Assembly: GCA_002731275.1 (NCBI GenBank)
Contig: PCBK01000027.1
Span: forward strand, 28,536 to 92,535
From: Deltaproteobacteria bacterium
Lineage (GTDB): Bacteria > Myxococcota_C > UBA6777
Direction of reading: 5' to 3'
Length of the DNA: 64,000 bases
In this document: positions 44,864 to 53,446 of the stretch, in pieces
How the letters are laid out: each line of letters opens with the position of its first letter
How positions within the stretch are numbered: position 1 is the stretch's first letter
Program-made: the position numbers and the translations under genes
The notes under the pieces: generated by a model
What the model was told of the DNA's origin: nothing
The model's input: only the letters and a program-made list of their open reading frames with translations
Database searches by the model: none

Positions 44864-46173
44864 AGTACAAGCTCCTTTTGGGCCTCGATGTCCTCCACCT
44901 CGATGATGGTCGCGTCCGTGGGAGGCAATCGATCTTTTTTGCGCTTACTCGCGACGATAAGGCTCTTACAACGGACACCTTGTGAGTCAATCCACGATGT
45001 AAAGTGCTCGTGTGATGGTTCCCACTGCATGGAGATAAAGATCACACTCGAGAGGCGCTCCATGTGGTCGGATATTCTGGGCTGAAGTTCCATCAACTCA
45101 GGGTCTTTTTTAGGGTCCACACAGGCGAGGAGATCGAGCGCTTGATCGAGAAAGCCGAGACTACGTCCGAGTGTGAGTTGGTGGACATTGTCGCCGATGA
45201 CGAGAAGATCGAGCAGGGCCTCTCCACGGCTCAATTGCGCGACAATGCCAGCTGCGAGTGAGAGGGTCGCTTCAAAGACTGGTTCATCGGAGCGGCCGCC
45301 TTTGGTGTCGATAATAATGCCGATCCTGGTGAAGTACTCTTGTTGGTACTCCCTCACGACCGGGATGCCAAGCCGTGCCCAACTCTTGGCGTGTAGATCT
45401 CGGATCGGGTCACCTGGACGGTAAGGACGCAGGCCGACGAGCTCTCTTGATTCACCAGTGATAGAGGCCAGGGCCACACCGCCTGGTTGGTACTTTTGGG
45501 TTTGTTCGATTTGAATGTGGGTGACGTTGGCGATTTTGGGGATGACCAGAAAGTGTTTTCCTTCTGTTGCGATAGGTTTTCCCAAACACATGCCAAAGGG
45601 CGTCAGCGCTCTGATCGTGAAGGCGTCGATATAGTGTTCACCACGTGCGACAAAGCTCGCCAGGGTTGTCAGCGAGGTCGTCCCGTATGCGTCCAGGTGA
45701 GGGAGTTTTGGACGCTCTCCTTTGTATGTTCCGTCCCATGGCATAAAGGGACGCTCAATCCGTAGGGCTTGTATCGGGACATCGAGGGTGTTGGTCAGCT
45801 CAAGTGTAAAGTGGACGTCTTCTCCCCGTGTGACGCGAGAGGGGCTGCGTACGGAGACCTTGAGGCCTTTGATGTCGACAAACCAGCGCAACACAAAGGA
45901 CGCAAAGAGGATCGAAGTCAACACACTCCACAGCACGTAATATTGTGTAAAAGAGACGTTGATACTGACGACAGATAGGAGCATCCAGAACAGCAAAAGC
46001 AGTCGACCTTCTCGCGAGAAGGTAAAGACGACGTTGAGAGACCACTGGAAGACTTTGGCGCTGCGGGAGTTGAGGAAGCGTTCGCGCTCTTCTTTGGTCG
46101 AGGGGATGAGAATATAGTTGAGTTTTGCGTAATTGACCTCTCTGAGTCGTTCGAGCCAATCTGACATACTCAC
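44860..46173 (-). CDS. DUF58 / von Willebrand-like membrane protein
   Basis: The 437-residue product has two adjacent membrane segments near the N-terminus (LLLLFWMLLSVVSINV and VLWSVLTSILFASFVL) and a soluble DUF58 domain. The family hallmark ELVGLRPYRPGDPIRDLHAKSWARLGIPVVREYQQEY-type block (split around residue 270) is present, followed by a vWA-like region with the metal-site-like IGIIIDTKGG. It sits between MoxR and TgpA in an operon with four-base overlaps on both sides. MoxR ATPases and DUF58 proteins are thought to act together in assembling or activating envelope proteins; the exact function is unknown. Confidence 0.9.
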   Translation of the reverse strand: MSMSDWLERLREVNYAKLNYILIPSTKEERERFLNSRSAKVFQWSLNVVFTFSREGRLLLLFWMLLSVVSINVSFTQYYVLWSVLTSILFASFVLRWFVDIKGLKVSVRSPSRVTRGEDVHFTLELTNTLDVPIQALRIERPFMPWDGTYKGERPKLPHLDAYGTTSLTTLASFVARGEHYIDAFTIRALTPFGMCLGKPIATEGKHFLVIPKIANVTHIQIEQTQKYQPGGVALASITGESRELVGLRPYRPGDPIRDLHAKSWARLGIPVVREYQQEYFTRIGIIIDTKGGRSDEPVFEATLSLAAGIVAQLSRGEALLDLLVIGDNVHQLTLGRSLGFLDQALDLLACVDPKKDPELMELQPRISDHMERLSSVIFISMQWEPSHEHFTSWIDSQGVRCKSLIVASKRKKDRLPPTDATIIEVEDIEAQKELVL

Positions 46174-47111
46174 GTCGGCACCTTTATGTCTTGGATGATG
46201 GATTCGAGAATGTCCGCGGAGGTTTGTCCACTGTAGCGAGCCTGATTGGACATCCTGATCCTGTGTCCAAGAGCTGGGACCGCGAGCGCCTGGATGTCTG
46301 CAGGGCTGACAAAGTCTCGACCGTACATAAAGGCTCTTGTCTGGCTGGCTCTGAACATCGCGAGCGTGGCGCGGGGGCTTGCGCCAAGAGACAGCTCTGG
46401 ATGGTTACGTGTTTTTCGTATCAACTCGACCATGTAGGAGGCGACATCGTGTTCGAAGTGGATCTCCTTGATCTCGTCTTGCAGCGCGCGTAGAGCAGGC
46501 AGATCGAGGACGGGTTCGATCGCATCGAGTGGATCGGAGGTCTTTCTGTCGAAGAGCATCTTCAGTTCGTCTTCTTTTTCAGGGTATCCGACGCTGATAC
46601 GCAGCAAGAAGCGGTCGAGTTGGGCCTCTGGTAGAGGGTACGTTCCCTGGTAATCGACGGGGTTTTGGGTGGCGATGACAAAGAAGGGGGAGGGGAGCGG
46701 TCGGGTCTTTCCATCGATGGAGACTTGGCCTTCGTTCATGGCTTCGAGGAGGGCTGATTGTGTACGTGGCGAGGCGCGGTTGATCTCGTCTGCGAGCAAG
46801 AGGTGGTGAAAGACGGGACCTTCTTGGAAGTGAAAGGTGCCTTCTTTGGGGTTGAGGACGGTTGAACCGAGGATATCTGCGGGCAGCAGGTCAGGTGTAA
46901 ATTGGACCCTTGAGAAGTCCATGCTCAGGCAGTGGGCGAGGGTCTTGGCGAGGGTTGTTTTTCCGACGCCTGGGACATCTTCGAGGAGGACGTGTCCGGC
47001 GCTGAGGATACCGATAAGGACTAACTCGATGCTGTTGCTCTTTGTTGAGATGACGCGTCTGATAGACGTCTCAATGGCTTTGATCTGCTCATTGACGATT
47101 TGGTTATCCAC
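46170..47111 (-). CDS. MoxR-family AAA+ ATPase
   Basis: The ATPase core is complete: Walker A GVGKTT in HVLLEDVPGVGKTTLAKTLA, Walker B region LLLADEINRASPRTQ, arginine-finger-like region QSALLEAMNEGQVSIDGKTRPL, and a sensor region VIATQNPVDYQGTYPLPEAQLDRF. A TTG at 47165 opens the frame without a ribosome-binding site, while GTG 47111 has GGGAGG upstream and gives the family-typical N-terminus (VDNQIVNEQIKAIE), so 313 residues is preferred. It overlaps the DUF58 gene by four bases and leads the operon. It acts as a chaperone-like ATPase for envelope or metal-dependent proteins. Confidence 0.92.
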   Translation of the reverse strand: MDNQIVNEQIKAIETSIRRVISTKSNSIELVLIGILSAGHVLLEDVPGVGKTTLAKTLAHCLSMDFSRVQFTPDLLPADILGSTVLNPKEGTFHFQEGPVFHHLLLADEINRASPRTQSALLEAMNEGQVSIDGKTRPLPSPFFVIATQNPVDYQGTYPLPEAQLDRFLLRISVGYPEKEDELKMLFDRKTSDPLDAIEPVLDLPALRALQDEIKEIHFEHDVASYMVELIRKTRNHPELSLGASPRATLAMFRASQTRAFMYGRDFVSPADIQALAVPALGHRIRMSNQARYSGQTSADILESIIQDIKVPT

Positions 47112-47202
47112 GATGTGCTTTGCCTCCCATGAGTGGCTGTGAGTCGCTTGCGTTCTTGACTGCAAATCTTGTGATCAGGGTCTATGGCCTGTATAGACGG
47201 CA

Positions 47203-48033
47203 TTATTTTCGTTTTCCAAAGGTGTAGCGAATGTAGCCGAGTACATCGCGTCTTTGTGGCGCATCGAGTTTGTGTTTCCAGCCGACCATCGACGTCCCCT
47301 TCACGCCATCCGAGATGGAGCGGAGGAGCTGCTTGTCCGTTTTGGCGAGGCGGCTTTTATCTCCGACAAAGTCAGCGCCAATCGAGCCCTCCATGCCACG
47401 CCCATCTTCTTGGTGACAGACCATACAGTTGGTCGTGTAGACTCGCTTTCCTTTGTCGAGCGCGACTGGTTTTCCGTCAATTTTGAACGCAGGCCATTTT
47501 TTGGCTGGGCGTACTTTGGGACGCTTTTTGTGTTGTTTGAGCATGGCCTTGTGTGGGTCTTGGCGAGGATTGGGAGGGGCACTGTGGACGCCTATCCCCC
47601 GTGCCATGAGCGTCGCGAGGACGACGATGACCATGATCAGTCCAAGCTCGATACGCGTGAGTAACTGGAGGAGTGGTGCTTTTTTGGTATCGGGTACTTC
47701 GCCTTTCTTGCGCAGGCGTCGCCATTGAATCAACGTCAACATAGGGACACACTCAATGATAAGGATAAGGACGAGGAGCGCGATTTTTCCGAGGAAAAGT
47801 TCGTTGGAGAGGTAGTAGGAGGCACCTTTTTCAAAGCCGCCAAAGGCTCGAAGCAGTCCACTGCCGTACCATGCAATCGCGATCAGACCGGCGAGATTGT
47901 CTGCAGCGAAGACGCGAGACATGTTCTCTTTGCTCATTGGGAGCCCGAGCAGATAGGCTCTCATGCCCATCGCGTAAAAACCAGTCGCGAGACACAGCAG
48001 GTGAATGACTGACAGCATCAGGGACCATATCAT
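47203..48033 (-). CDS. Membrane protein with C-terminal cytochrome c domain (DUF2214-like fusion)
   Basis: The 276-residue protein has about four membrane segments in its first 160 residues (ending LGLIMVIVVLATLMARGIG), in a pattern like DUF2214. A periplasmic linker rich in Lys, Pro and Arg follows, then a monoheme cytochrome c domain with TTNCMVCHQEDGRGMEG (C-x-x-C-H) and a probable distal ligand methionine in GTSMVGWKHKL. This looks like a one-piece membrane-anchored electron carrier. The gene is 91 bases before the MoxR start and is not overlapped by it. Its redox partners are not in the window. Confidence 0.8.
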   Translation of the reverse strand: MIWSLMLSVIHLLCLATGFYAMGMRAYLLGLPMSKENMSRVFAADNLAGLIAIAWYGSGLLRAFGGFEKGASYYLSNELFLGKIALLVLILIIECVPMLTLIQWRRLRKKGEVPDTKKAPLLQLLTRIELGLIMVIVVLATLMARGIGVHSAPPNPRQDPHKAMLKQHKKRPKVRPAKKWPAFKIDGKPVALDKGKRVYTTNCMVCHQEDGRGMEGSIGADFVGDKSRLAKTDKQLLRSISDGVKGTSMVGWKHKLDAPQRRDVLGYIRYTFGKRK

Positions 48034-48191
48034 CGGTAGATTCGACCTCTCTCTCTTCGATTGTGTTTACGTCAAAGGAGAAAAATGTCCCATCTTTTGG
48101 AGGTCCTGTCAAGGTCATACACTGAGCGAAAGCTGGGGGGATGTCTTTGTTGAGGGGTCTTGTGGTTGGAGGGAGTGGATACAGAGGGGGA

Positions 48192-49238
48192 TTAGAGGTG
48201 CCACTTGGAGCGCATGTGGAGGGTGATCTCATCTCCTTCGATATCCATAATGGCCCATCCCTCAGGTGTGTCCGCGAGGTTGAGAAATTGTGTTGCGTAG
48301 TAGTTGGACTCCATCGAGCCTTTTTTGGGACGACGTCTGCGATCCGGGACTGGAAAGTCTTCGACATCGAGCCTTGCGATGGAACGATCGACCAAAGCTT
48401 TTTGTAGATCGTCGAGTTGTGTGTTGTCTCGCTCCTCTCGCCAGCGGCGCTTAAGCTCGCCAAACGCTGGCTGTGAACGTCCTATCGCTTCGTCGTTTTC
48501 ACAGATCGCGAACAAGCTGTATGCGTGACAAACAGGTGGGTCCATGTGCCCACTGACTGAGACGTTGACACCAAGCGCGAGACAGAGTCTTTCGAGGATG
48601 CGACACTCGCTCTTTCCTGGCGAGACGTGGCTGACAAACATGGTACGTGTCTTGTCTTTTTTGTTTCGCTTGCGTTGGTTTTCGTCTTCGAGGAGACGGG
48701 CGTATTGTAGCCACGACGCACGGATTTTACCGCCAGCACCTGTTTTCTCTGGGGCGAAGAGTTTATCTCCCTCCAGGTAGAAGTTCCCACCCACACCAAA
48801 GACACGCAGGTTAGCCTCTTCGAGAGTGTAGTGGTTGTGTTCATCGATGAGGTGGAGGTTGGGGACATCGTATGTGCCGTCGAGGAGTTTATTGACGACT
48901 TGCCGATCGTCGTGGTTGCCCCAGACCGCATAGACAGGCTTGGCGAAGCGCTGCTCGCCTGTCAAAAAGGGGATAAAACCGCCGAGCATATTGTGTTCTT
49001 TGAGGATGGCCTTGGCTTCGTTGTGGGAGAGGTCGTAGGCTTGTTTACGGACGTCTTTGGGCAGATGAGAGTGTCTGATCCTGAGCTGTAGTTCTCGGTG
49101 TGTCAAACGATTGAGACTGTCTTCATCGTAAAAGCCAAAGTCCCCACAATGAATACAACAGTCGATATATTCGGTCTCGATAAGATCGTTGATGACGTCC
49201 AGTTCGTTGTGTGTGTCTGTGACGAGCAAGATACGCAT
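48192..49238 (-). CDS. Calcineurin-like metallophosphoesterase
   Basis: The 348-residue protein has the five metallophosphoesterase motifs: LLVTDTHNE (D-x-H), CIHCGDFGF (GD), YAVWGNHDDRQ (GNHD), MFVSHVSPGKSE (GH-like) and VSVSGHMDPP (GH-x-H-like). The N-terminal two-thirds is the phosphoesterase fold, with an insertion of about 40 residues between the first two metal blocks; the last 100 residues, ending IDGDEITLHMRSKWHL-like, have no known match. Substrate could be a nucleotide, phospholipid or protein phosphate. It is not overlapped by neighbours. Confidence 0.85.
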   Translation of the reverse strand: MRILLVTDTHNELDVINDLIETEYIDCCIHCGDFGFYDEDSLNRLTHRELQLRIRHSHLPKDVRKQAYDLSHNEAKAILKEHNMLGGFIPFLTGEQRFAKPVYAVWGNHDDRQVVNKLLDGTYDVPNLHLIDEHNHYTLEEANLRVFGVGGNFYLEGDKLFAPEKTGAGGKIRASWLQYARLLEDENQRKRNKKDKTRTMFVSHVSPGKSECRILERLCLALGVNVSVSGHMDPPVCHAYSLFAICENDEAIGRSQPAFGELKRRWREERDNTQLDDLQKALVDRSIARLDVEDFPVPDRRRRPKKGSMESNYYATQFLNLADTPEGWAIMDIEGDEITLHMRSKWHL

Positions 49239-49929
49239 GGTGTACTCCAGATGAGTCGAAATGACATGAATTTTGGGTGGTTGTGTCTTGTGAGGCTGGG
49301 TATGGGGCCTGAAGGTACAAGGACATTGCAGGGTGATACGTATGTGTGTGGAGTTTGGTTCGCGTTTTTTGCCAGGGCATCAGGGGCTTTTTTGATTGAA
49401 GCGAAGTGAAGGGGTTGGATTCGCGCATGTGACGTTCTACGCGGCGAGTCGTATACGCAATCTTTTGAGAGAAGCCTTGATGCGGTTTCGCGAGATGTTG
49501 CGTGAATGTTACGTTTCTGTGTCAAATCGTTCGGTGTGTGCACGCAATGTGGGAGGACTATATGTCTGTGTCTTCGGATGGTTCGTTGTCTTTAAGATTC
49601 TCTTTGTTGTCGAGAGGATGCAATGATGCTCTTCAAGAGCAAGGGTGATGGTGGGACACGTAGAGGCGAGTTGGTGGTTGTGCTCTCTTTTGGGTGGGGA
49701 AAAGTAAAAGTATATCAGGATGTTGATGTGATTTTGAGCGTGCGTAAGAAAAGGTCTTGACTCAGCGGTGGAAGTCTGGCACAACCCTGCCCGATCTTTG
49801 AAAGACTGGAGTGTTTTTCTTTGTACAAGAAGGCGATATCTTCTGCCGGCATGATGCAGGTGTGAGTCATCGTCGCAAACATCCCCCCACCGACTTTGTT
49901 GGTGAGAGACTGAGCAGCGGAGTGTCCTG
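49239..49929. other. 691-base region without a convincing gene
   Basis: This is the longest gene-free stretch in the window, upstream of the ATP-grasp operon. No frame here has family character. TTGACT at 49756-49761 and a TGGCAC element at about 49772 are candidate promoter pieces, but the latter's GG-GC spacing is one base short of the sigma-54 consensus. The region probably contains the operon promoter and perhaps an RNA. Confidence 0.4.
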
Positions 49930-51156
49930 ATGCACGTGATCTTTATGGCCCCCAACTTTCCTGCCAACCAGAGGCAATTTGTACGCGCACTTTCACAAGC
50001 TGGCGCATATGTCACAGGGATCGGTGATGTCTCTGGACACCACCTCGATCCAGAGCTTAAAGGCTGGCTCTCTGGTTACGAGCATGTCCGCTCCCTCGCC
50101 GATGAAGAGGCGGTCTTTCAAGCGGTCCGCCGTATCCAAAAGCGCGGTCCCTGGGTGCATCGACTCGAAGCGACGATCGAGGGGATGATGTTGACGGCTG
50201 CGCATGTTCGTGAACGTGCTGCAATCCCCGGTTTATCTGTCGAAACGGTCACGTTGTGTCGCGATAAATTCGAGATGAAGCAATTTTTGCGCAAGCGAGG
50301 TATTCCCTGTGCGCGGAACGCAGCGGTCGATACTGCTGAGAAAGCCCAGGCATTTGTCGAAGAGGTTGGCTACCCCGTGATCCTCAAGCCCCGTGATGGC
50401 GCAGGTGCACACTCCACCTACAGACTCAACAACGAAGAAGATCTCAAAAAAGCCCTCGCAGAGACTGGTCTAACACACACACCACGCTTCTTTACGATGG
50501 AAGAGTTTGTCTCTGGACACGAAGGGTTCTACGACACACTCACCTGTAACGGGAAGGTGATCTTTGAGGGGATCTCCCACTACTATCCTAACGTCCTCGA
50601 AGGGATGCGTGAGCGCTGGATCAGTCCGCAGATCGTGATCACCAACAGGATGCAAGCCTCTGGTTATCAAGAGCTCCGCACAATGGGACGTAAAGTCCTT
50701 AGTGAGATGGGCTTGGGCGACACGTCTACACATATGGAGTGGTTCTTTGGTCCCAAAGGTTTGTCCTTTAGTGAGATCGGCGCCCGCCCCCCTGGATGTC
50801 GTCACTGGGATCTGTACAACTACGCAAATGACTGTGACCTGTACCTCGCTTGGGCCCAGTCGATCGTACATGGTGAGAGTGATATCAAGCCGAGTCGTCA
50901 TTATGCTGCGGGCATTATTTCGATTCGACCGAGCCAAGACGGTAAGGTCTGTGGGTACGACGGGCTCAACAAGATCCAGCAGCGATACGGTGAGTGGATT
51001 CTCCACGCGAAGATCCCACCTGTCGGAAGCAACACTGTGCCCATCGAAGCCGGATATCTCGCCAATGGTTGGCTGTGGGTCCGTCACCCCGATTACGATC
51101 AATGTCGTGCGATGCTCGATGATATCGGTCGTACACTCAAGATCTATGCTCGTTGA
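49930..51156 (+). CDS. ATP-grasp ligase 1 of the amide-ligase operon
   Basis: The 408-residue ATP-grasp enzyme starts MHVIFMAPNFPANQRQFVRALS. It has the ATP-binding lysine region GYPVILKPRDGAGAHSTYR, an acidic metal-binding segment ending FSEIGARPPG, and HMEWFFGPKGLSFSEIG, all of the carbamoyl-phosphate-synthase/biotin-carboxylase-like group. It probably forms an amide or ester bond by acyl phosphate chemistry. It is the first of six same-strand genes and is a paralogue of the next gene (similar N-terminus, same EIGARP motif). Which acids and amines are joined cannot be seen. Confidence 0.88.
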   Translation: MHVIFMAPNFPANQRQFVRALSQAGAYVTGIGDVSGHHLDPELKGWLSGYEHVRSLADEEAVFQAVRRIQKRGPWVHRLEATIEGMMLTAAHVRERAAIPGLSVETVTLCRDKFEMKQFLRKRGIPCARNAAVDTAEKAQAFVEEVGYPVILKPRDGAGAHSTYRLNNEEDLKKALAETGLTHTPRFFTMEEFVSGHEGFYDTLTCNGKVIFEGISHYYPNVLEGMRERWISPQIVITNRMQASGYQELRTMGRKVLSEMGLGDTSTHMEWFFGPKGLSFSEIGARPPGCRHWDLYNYANDCDLYLAWAQSIVHGESDIKPSRHYAAGIISIRPSQDGKVCGYDGLNKIQQRYGEWILHAKIPPVGSNTVPIEAGYLANGWLWVRHPDYDQCRAMLDDIGRTLKIYAR

Positions 51157-51216
51157 TGATTCTTTTTGTGTGATAGATGACACAGTAAGCGCAGGCAAGG
51201 CGCGATGGAGGACGTG

Positions 51217-52437
51217 GTGAACGTCGTACTTTTAGGGGCAACCTATCCACCCGAAATGATGGAATATACACGTGGTCTCGCGCAAGTCGGAGCGCGCGTC
51301 TACGGTGTTGGTGATACACCGAGACAAGCGCTCCCACCGCTCGCGAAGCGCTACCTTCACGATTACCTTCAAGTCCCCAAGTTGATGGATGAACAGGACG
51401 TGATCCAGCGCGTCTTGCAGTGGGTCAAAGGTCTCAAGATCGACCGTGTTGAGTCTCTGTGGGAGGCGCTTGTCCTCCCTGCAGCCGCGCTGCGCGAGCT
51501 GCTCAATGTGCCCGGCATGTCTCGCGATGAGATCCTCAAATTCCGCGACAAGCAGATCATGAAAGACACTGTCAAAGCAGCTGGTCTACGTGTCCCACAT
51601 TCACGACGTATCAAAACCGTTGCGGACCTCGAAGCGGCTGCAAAGGAGATGGGGTATCCAATCATCGTCAAGCCGATCGATGGGGCAGGCAGCGCCAACA
51701 CGTATCGGGTTAACTCCGATGAACAGCTCGAAGAATTGTTGCCTGCGTTGCGCGATGTCCCCGAGATGATCTGTGAAGAATTCATCGACGGTGAGGAGTT
51801 TACGTTCGACACGCTCTGTATCGACGGAGAAATTGTGTTTATGAGCGTGATGCAGTATTTTCCACGTCCGCTTCTCCAGCGAACGCTGGAGTGGGTGAGT
51901 CCGATGCAGATCACCGTCCGCGATATGCACGATCCCCGGATCGCAGGTGGAATCAAGCTCGGCAAAGAGGTGATCAAGGCGCTCGGGATGAAGACCGGCT
52001 TCACACACATGGAGTGGTATCTGACCTCCGAGGGCGAGGCGATCTTTGGAGAGATTGGCGCGCGCCCAGGTGGCGCGCTCGTCGTCGATCAGATGAATTA
52101 CACCTGTGATGTCGATCTGTTCAAAGAGTGGGCACGTGTCGTCTGTCACGGACATTTTGGTTCACCAACCACACGTAAATACAACGTCGCGGCGATCTTT
52201 AAGCGTGCACAGGGACAAGGCAACATCGCCAAAATCGAAGGACTCGATGAATATCTTGTACGTCATCGCCCCTGGATCTGTGTCAATCGTATCTCCAAAA
52301 TTGGCACCCCACGACGCAATTGGCGGATGACCCTGTTGAGTGATGGATACTTGATCGTCCGTCACCCCGAGTGGGACAGGGCACATCAGCTTGCGACAGA
52401 GGCCACAAACAATATCCACTTGTACGCCGCCTATTGA
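51217..52437 (+). CDS. ATP-grasp ligase 2, paralogue of ligase 1
   Basis: GTG 51217 (GGAGG at spacing five) aligns with the N-terminus of the previous protein (VNVVLLGATYPPEMMEYTRGL) and is preferred over ATG 51205; the product is 406 residues. ATP-grasp motifs include GYPIIVKPIDGAGSANTYR, EEFIDGEEFTFDTL, HMEWYLTSEGEAIFGEIGARPGGALV. It resembles ligase 1 across its length, so the pair arose by duplication and may act on different steps or form a heteromer. Sixty bases separate the two genes. Confidence 0.88.
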   Translation: MNVVLLGATYPPEMMEYTRGLAQVGARVYGVGDTPRQALPPLAKRYLHDYLQVPKLMDEQDVIQRVLQWVKGLKIDRVESLWEALVLPAAALRELLNVPGMSRDEILKFRDKQIMKDTVKAAGLRVPHSRRIKTVADLEAAAKEMGYPIIVKPIDGAGSANTYRVNSDEQLEELLPALRDVPEMICEEFIDGEEFTFDTLCIDGEIVFMSVMQYFPRPLLQRTLEWVSPMQITVRDMHDPRIAGGIKLGKEVIKALGMKTGFTHMEWYLTSEGEAIFGEIGARPGGALVVDQMNYTCDVDLFKEWARVVCHGHFGSPTTRKYNVAAIFKRAQGQGNIAKIEGLDEYLVRHRPWICVNRISKIGTPRRNWRMTLLSDGYLIVRHPEWDRAHQLATEATNNIHLYAAY

Positions 52438-52507
52438 TGTATACTCACACCGCTTGATTGTATTTTTTGTGTTTTGATTGGAGCGATTGTCTCCTGGAAA
52501 GGTGAAT

Positions 52508-53446
52508 ATGTCGATGTTTCATCGAATTATTCTTGGTCCACAGCGTCTGCGGCCGATGCTCGCCGACGTCGTCAAAGAGTGTGGACTGAGTGGTCAGACA
52601 GCCCTGATTACGGCTGGATGGCAAGAGCGAGAGGAAGAAGACCAAGAATTGGTCGAGGCGTTGGGGTTGCCGGCAACAAATTTGCAACTTCACGCACGTT
52701 GGGAGACCGTCTCTTCGGAAGATCCTGAGTTCTTTCAGGCACACCGCAAACGTCAGGACAGGATGTGGCGTCTACAAAAGCTCTATCTGTTGCGGCTCGA
52801 CAAGTCTCTCGATGCTGCACGAGAGCTACTCGCCATCGAAGATGAAGTCCCCGAAATGCTCGATCCTGCCGTTGAAGATGCGATCGAGACTGTTCGATTG
52901 ATCGACGAGCACCATGTCGAGCGTGTTCGCGAGCTGCACCAGGAGTTTGAAGAGACCTGGAAGCCCCTTCAACGCGAGGCCATTCAGAGACAGCGCGAAG
53001 ATATCCTGAAGCTCCTGGCTGATTGTCCTAACGTCGCGATTGCTGGTGGTCATGTGGCTGTACTGCTCAATCGTATGCGGCTCTTTGGTCTCAAAGATAT
53101 GATCGATAAACATCACATCATCGCGTGGTCAGCAGGGGCGATGGCGCTCTCCGAGCACGTCGTCTTGTTCCACGACAGTCCACCACAAGGGCGCTCCAAC
53201 CCCGAAATCCTCGACGTCGGTTTGGGTCTCTTACGTGGCATCTTGCCGCTCCCCCACGCCAAGCGTCGTCTCAAGCTCAAGGAGCGCGATCGTGTTGGTA
53301 TTCTCGCACGTCGCTTCAAGGAGTTCTTGTGCGTGGCGCTCGATGAGGGCGATCGTGTCGACTTGATCGAGGAAGGACACTGGCGACCACGGTGGTCTGC
53401 GCGTGTGTTGCGAGAAGATGGTACCTTGAAACAGGCGGAGGCATAA
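52508..53446 (+). CDS. S51 (peptidase E / cyanophycinase-like) hydrolase with helical insert
   Basis: ATG 52508 gives 312 residues. The C-terminal part has NVAIAGGHVAVLLNRM, a nucleophile elbow HIIAWSAGAMALSEHVVLF (Ser208) and LPLPHAKRRL, which is the S51 dipeptidase E/cyanophycinase pattern. Between the N-terminal strand-rich portion and the catalytic part lies a charged helical region of about 110 residues (about 95-165), uncommon in the family. Such enzymes cut peptides containing aspartyl or isopeptide bonds, which would suit removal or recycling of what the ligases build. It is followed without a gap by the esterase gene (TAATG). Confidence 0.82.
   Translation: MSMFHRIILGPQRLRPMLADVVKECGLSGQTALITAGWQEREEEDQELVEALGLPATNLQLHARWETVSSEDPEFFQAHRKRQDRMWRLQKLYLLRLDKSLDAARELLAIEDEVPEMLDPAVEDAIETVRLIDEHHVERVRELHQEFEETWKPLQREAIQRQREDILKLLADCPNVAIAGGHVAVLLNRMRLFGLKDMIDKHHIIAWSAGAMALSEHVVLFHDSPPQGRSNPEILDVGLGLLRGILPLPHAKRRLKLKERDRVGILARRFKEFLCVALDEGDRVDLIEEGHWRPRWSARVLREDGTLKQAEA

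Noticed and set aside
49770..49786. Sigma-54-type promoter (TGGCAC...TGC) upstream of the ATP-grasp operon
   Set aside because: The spacing between the GG and GC pairs is one base short of the consensus.
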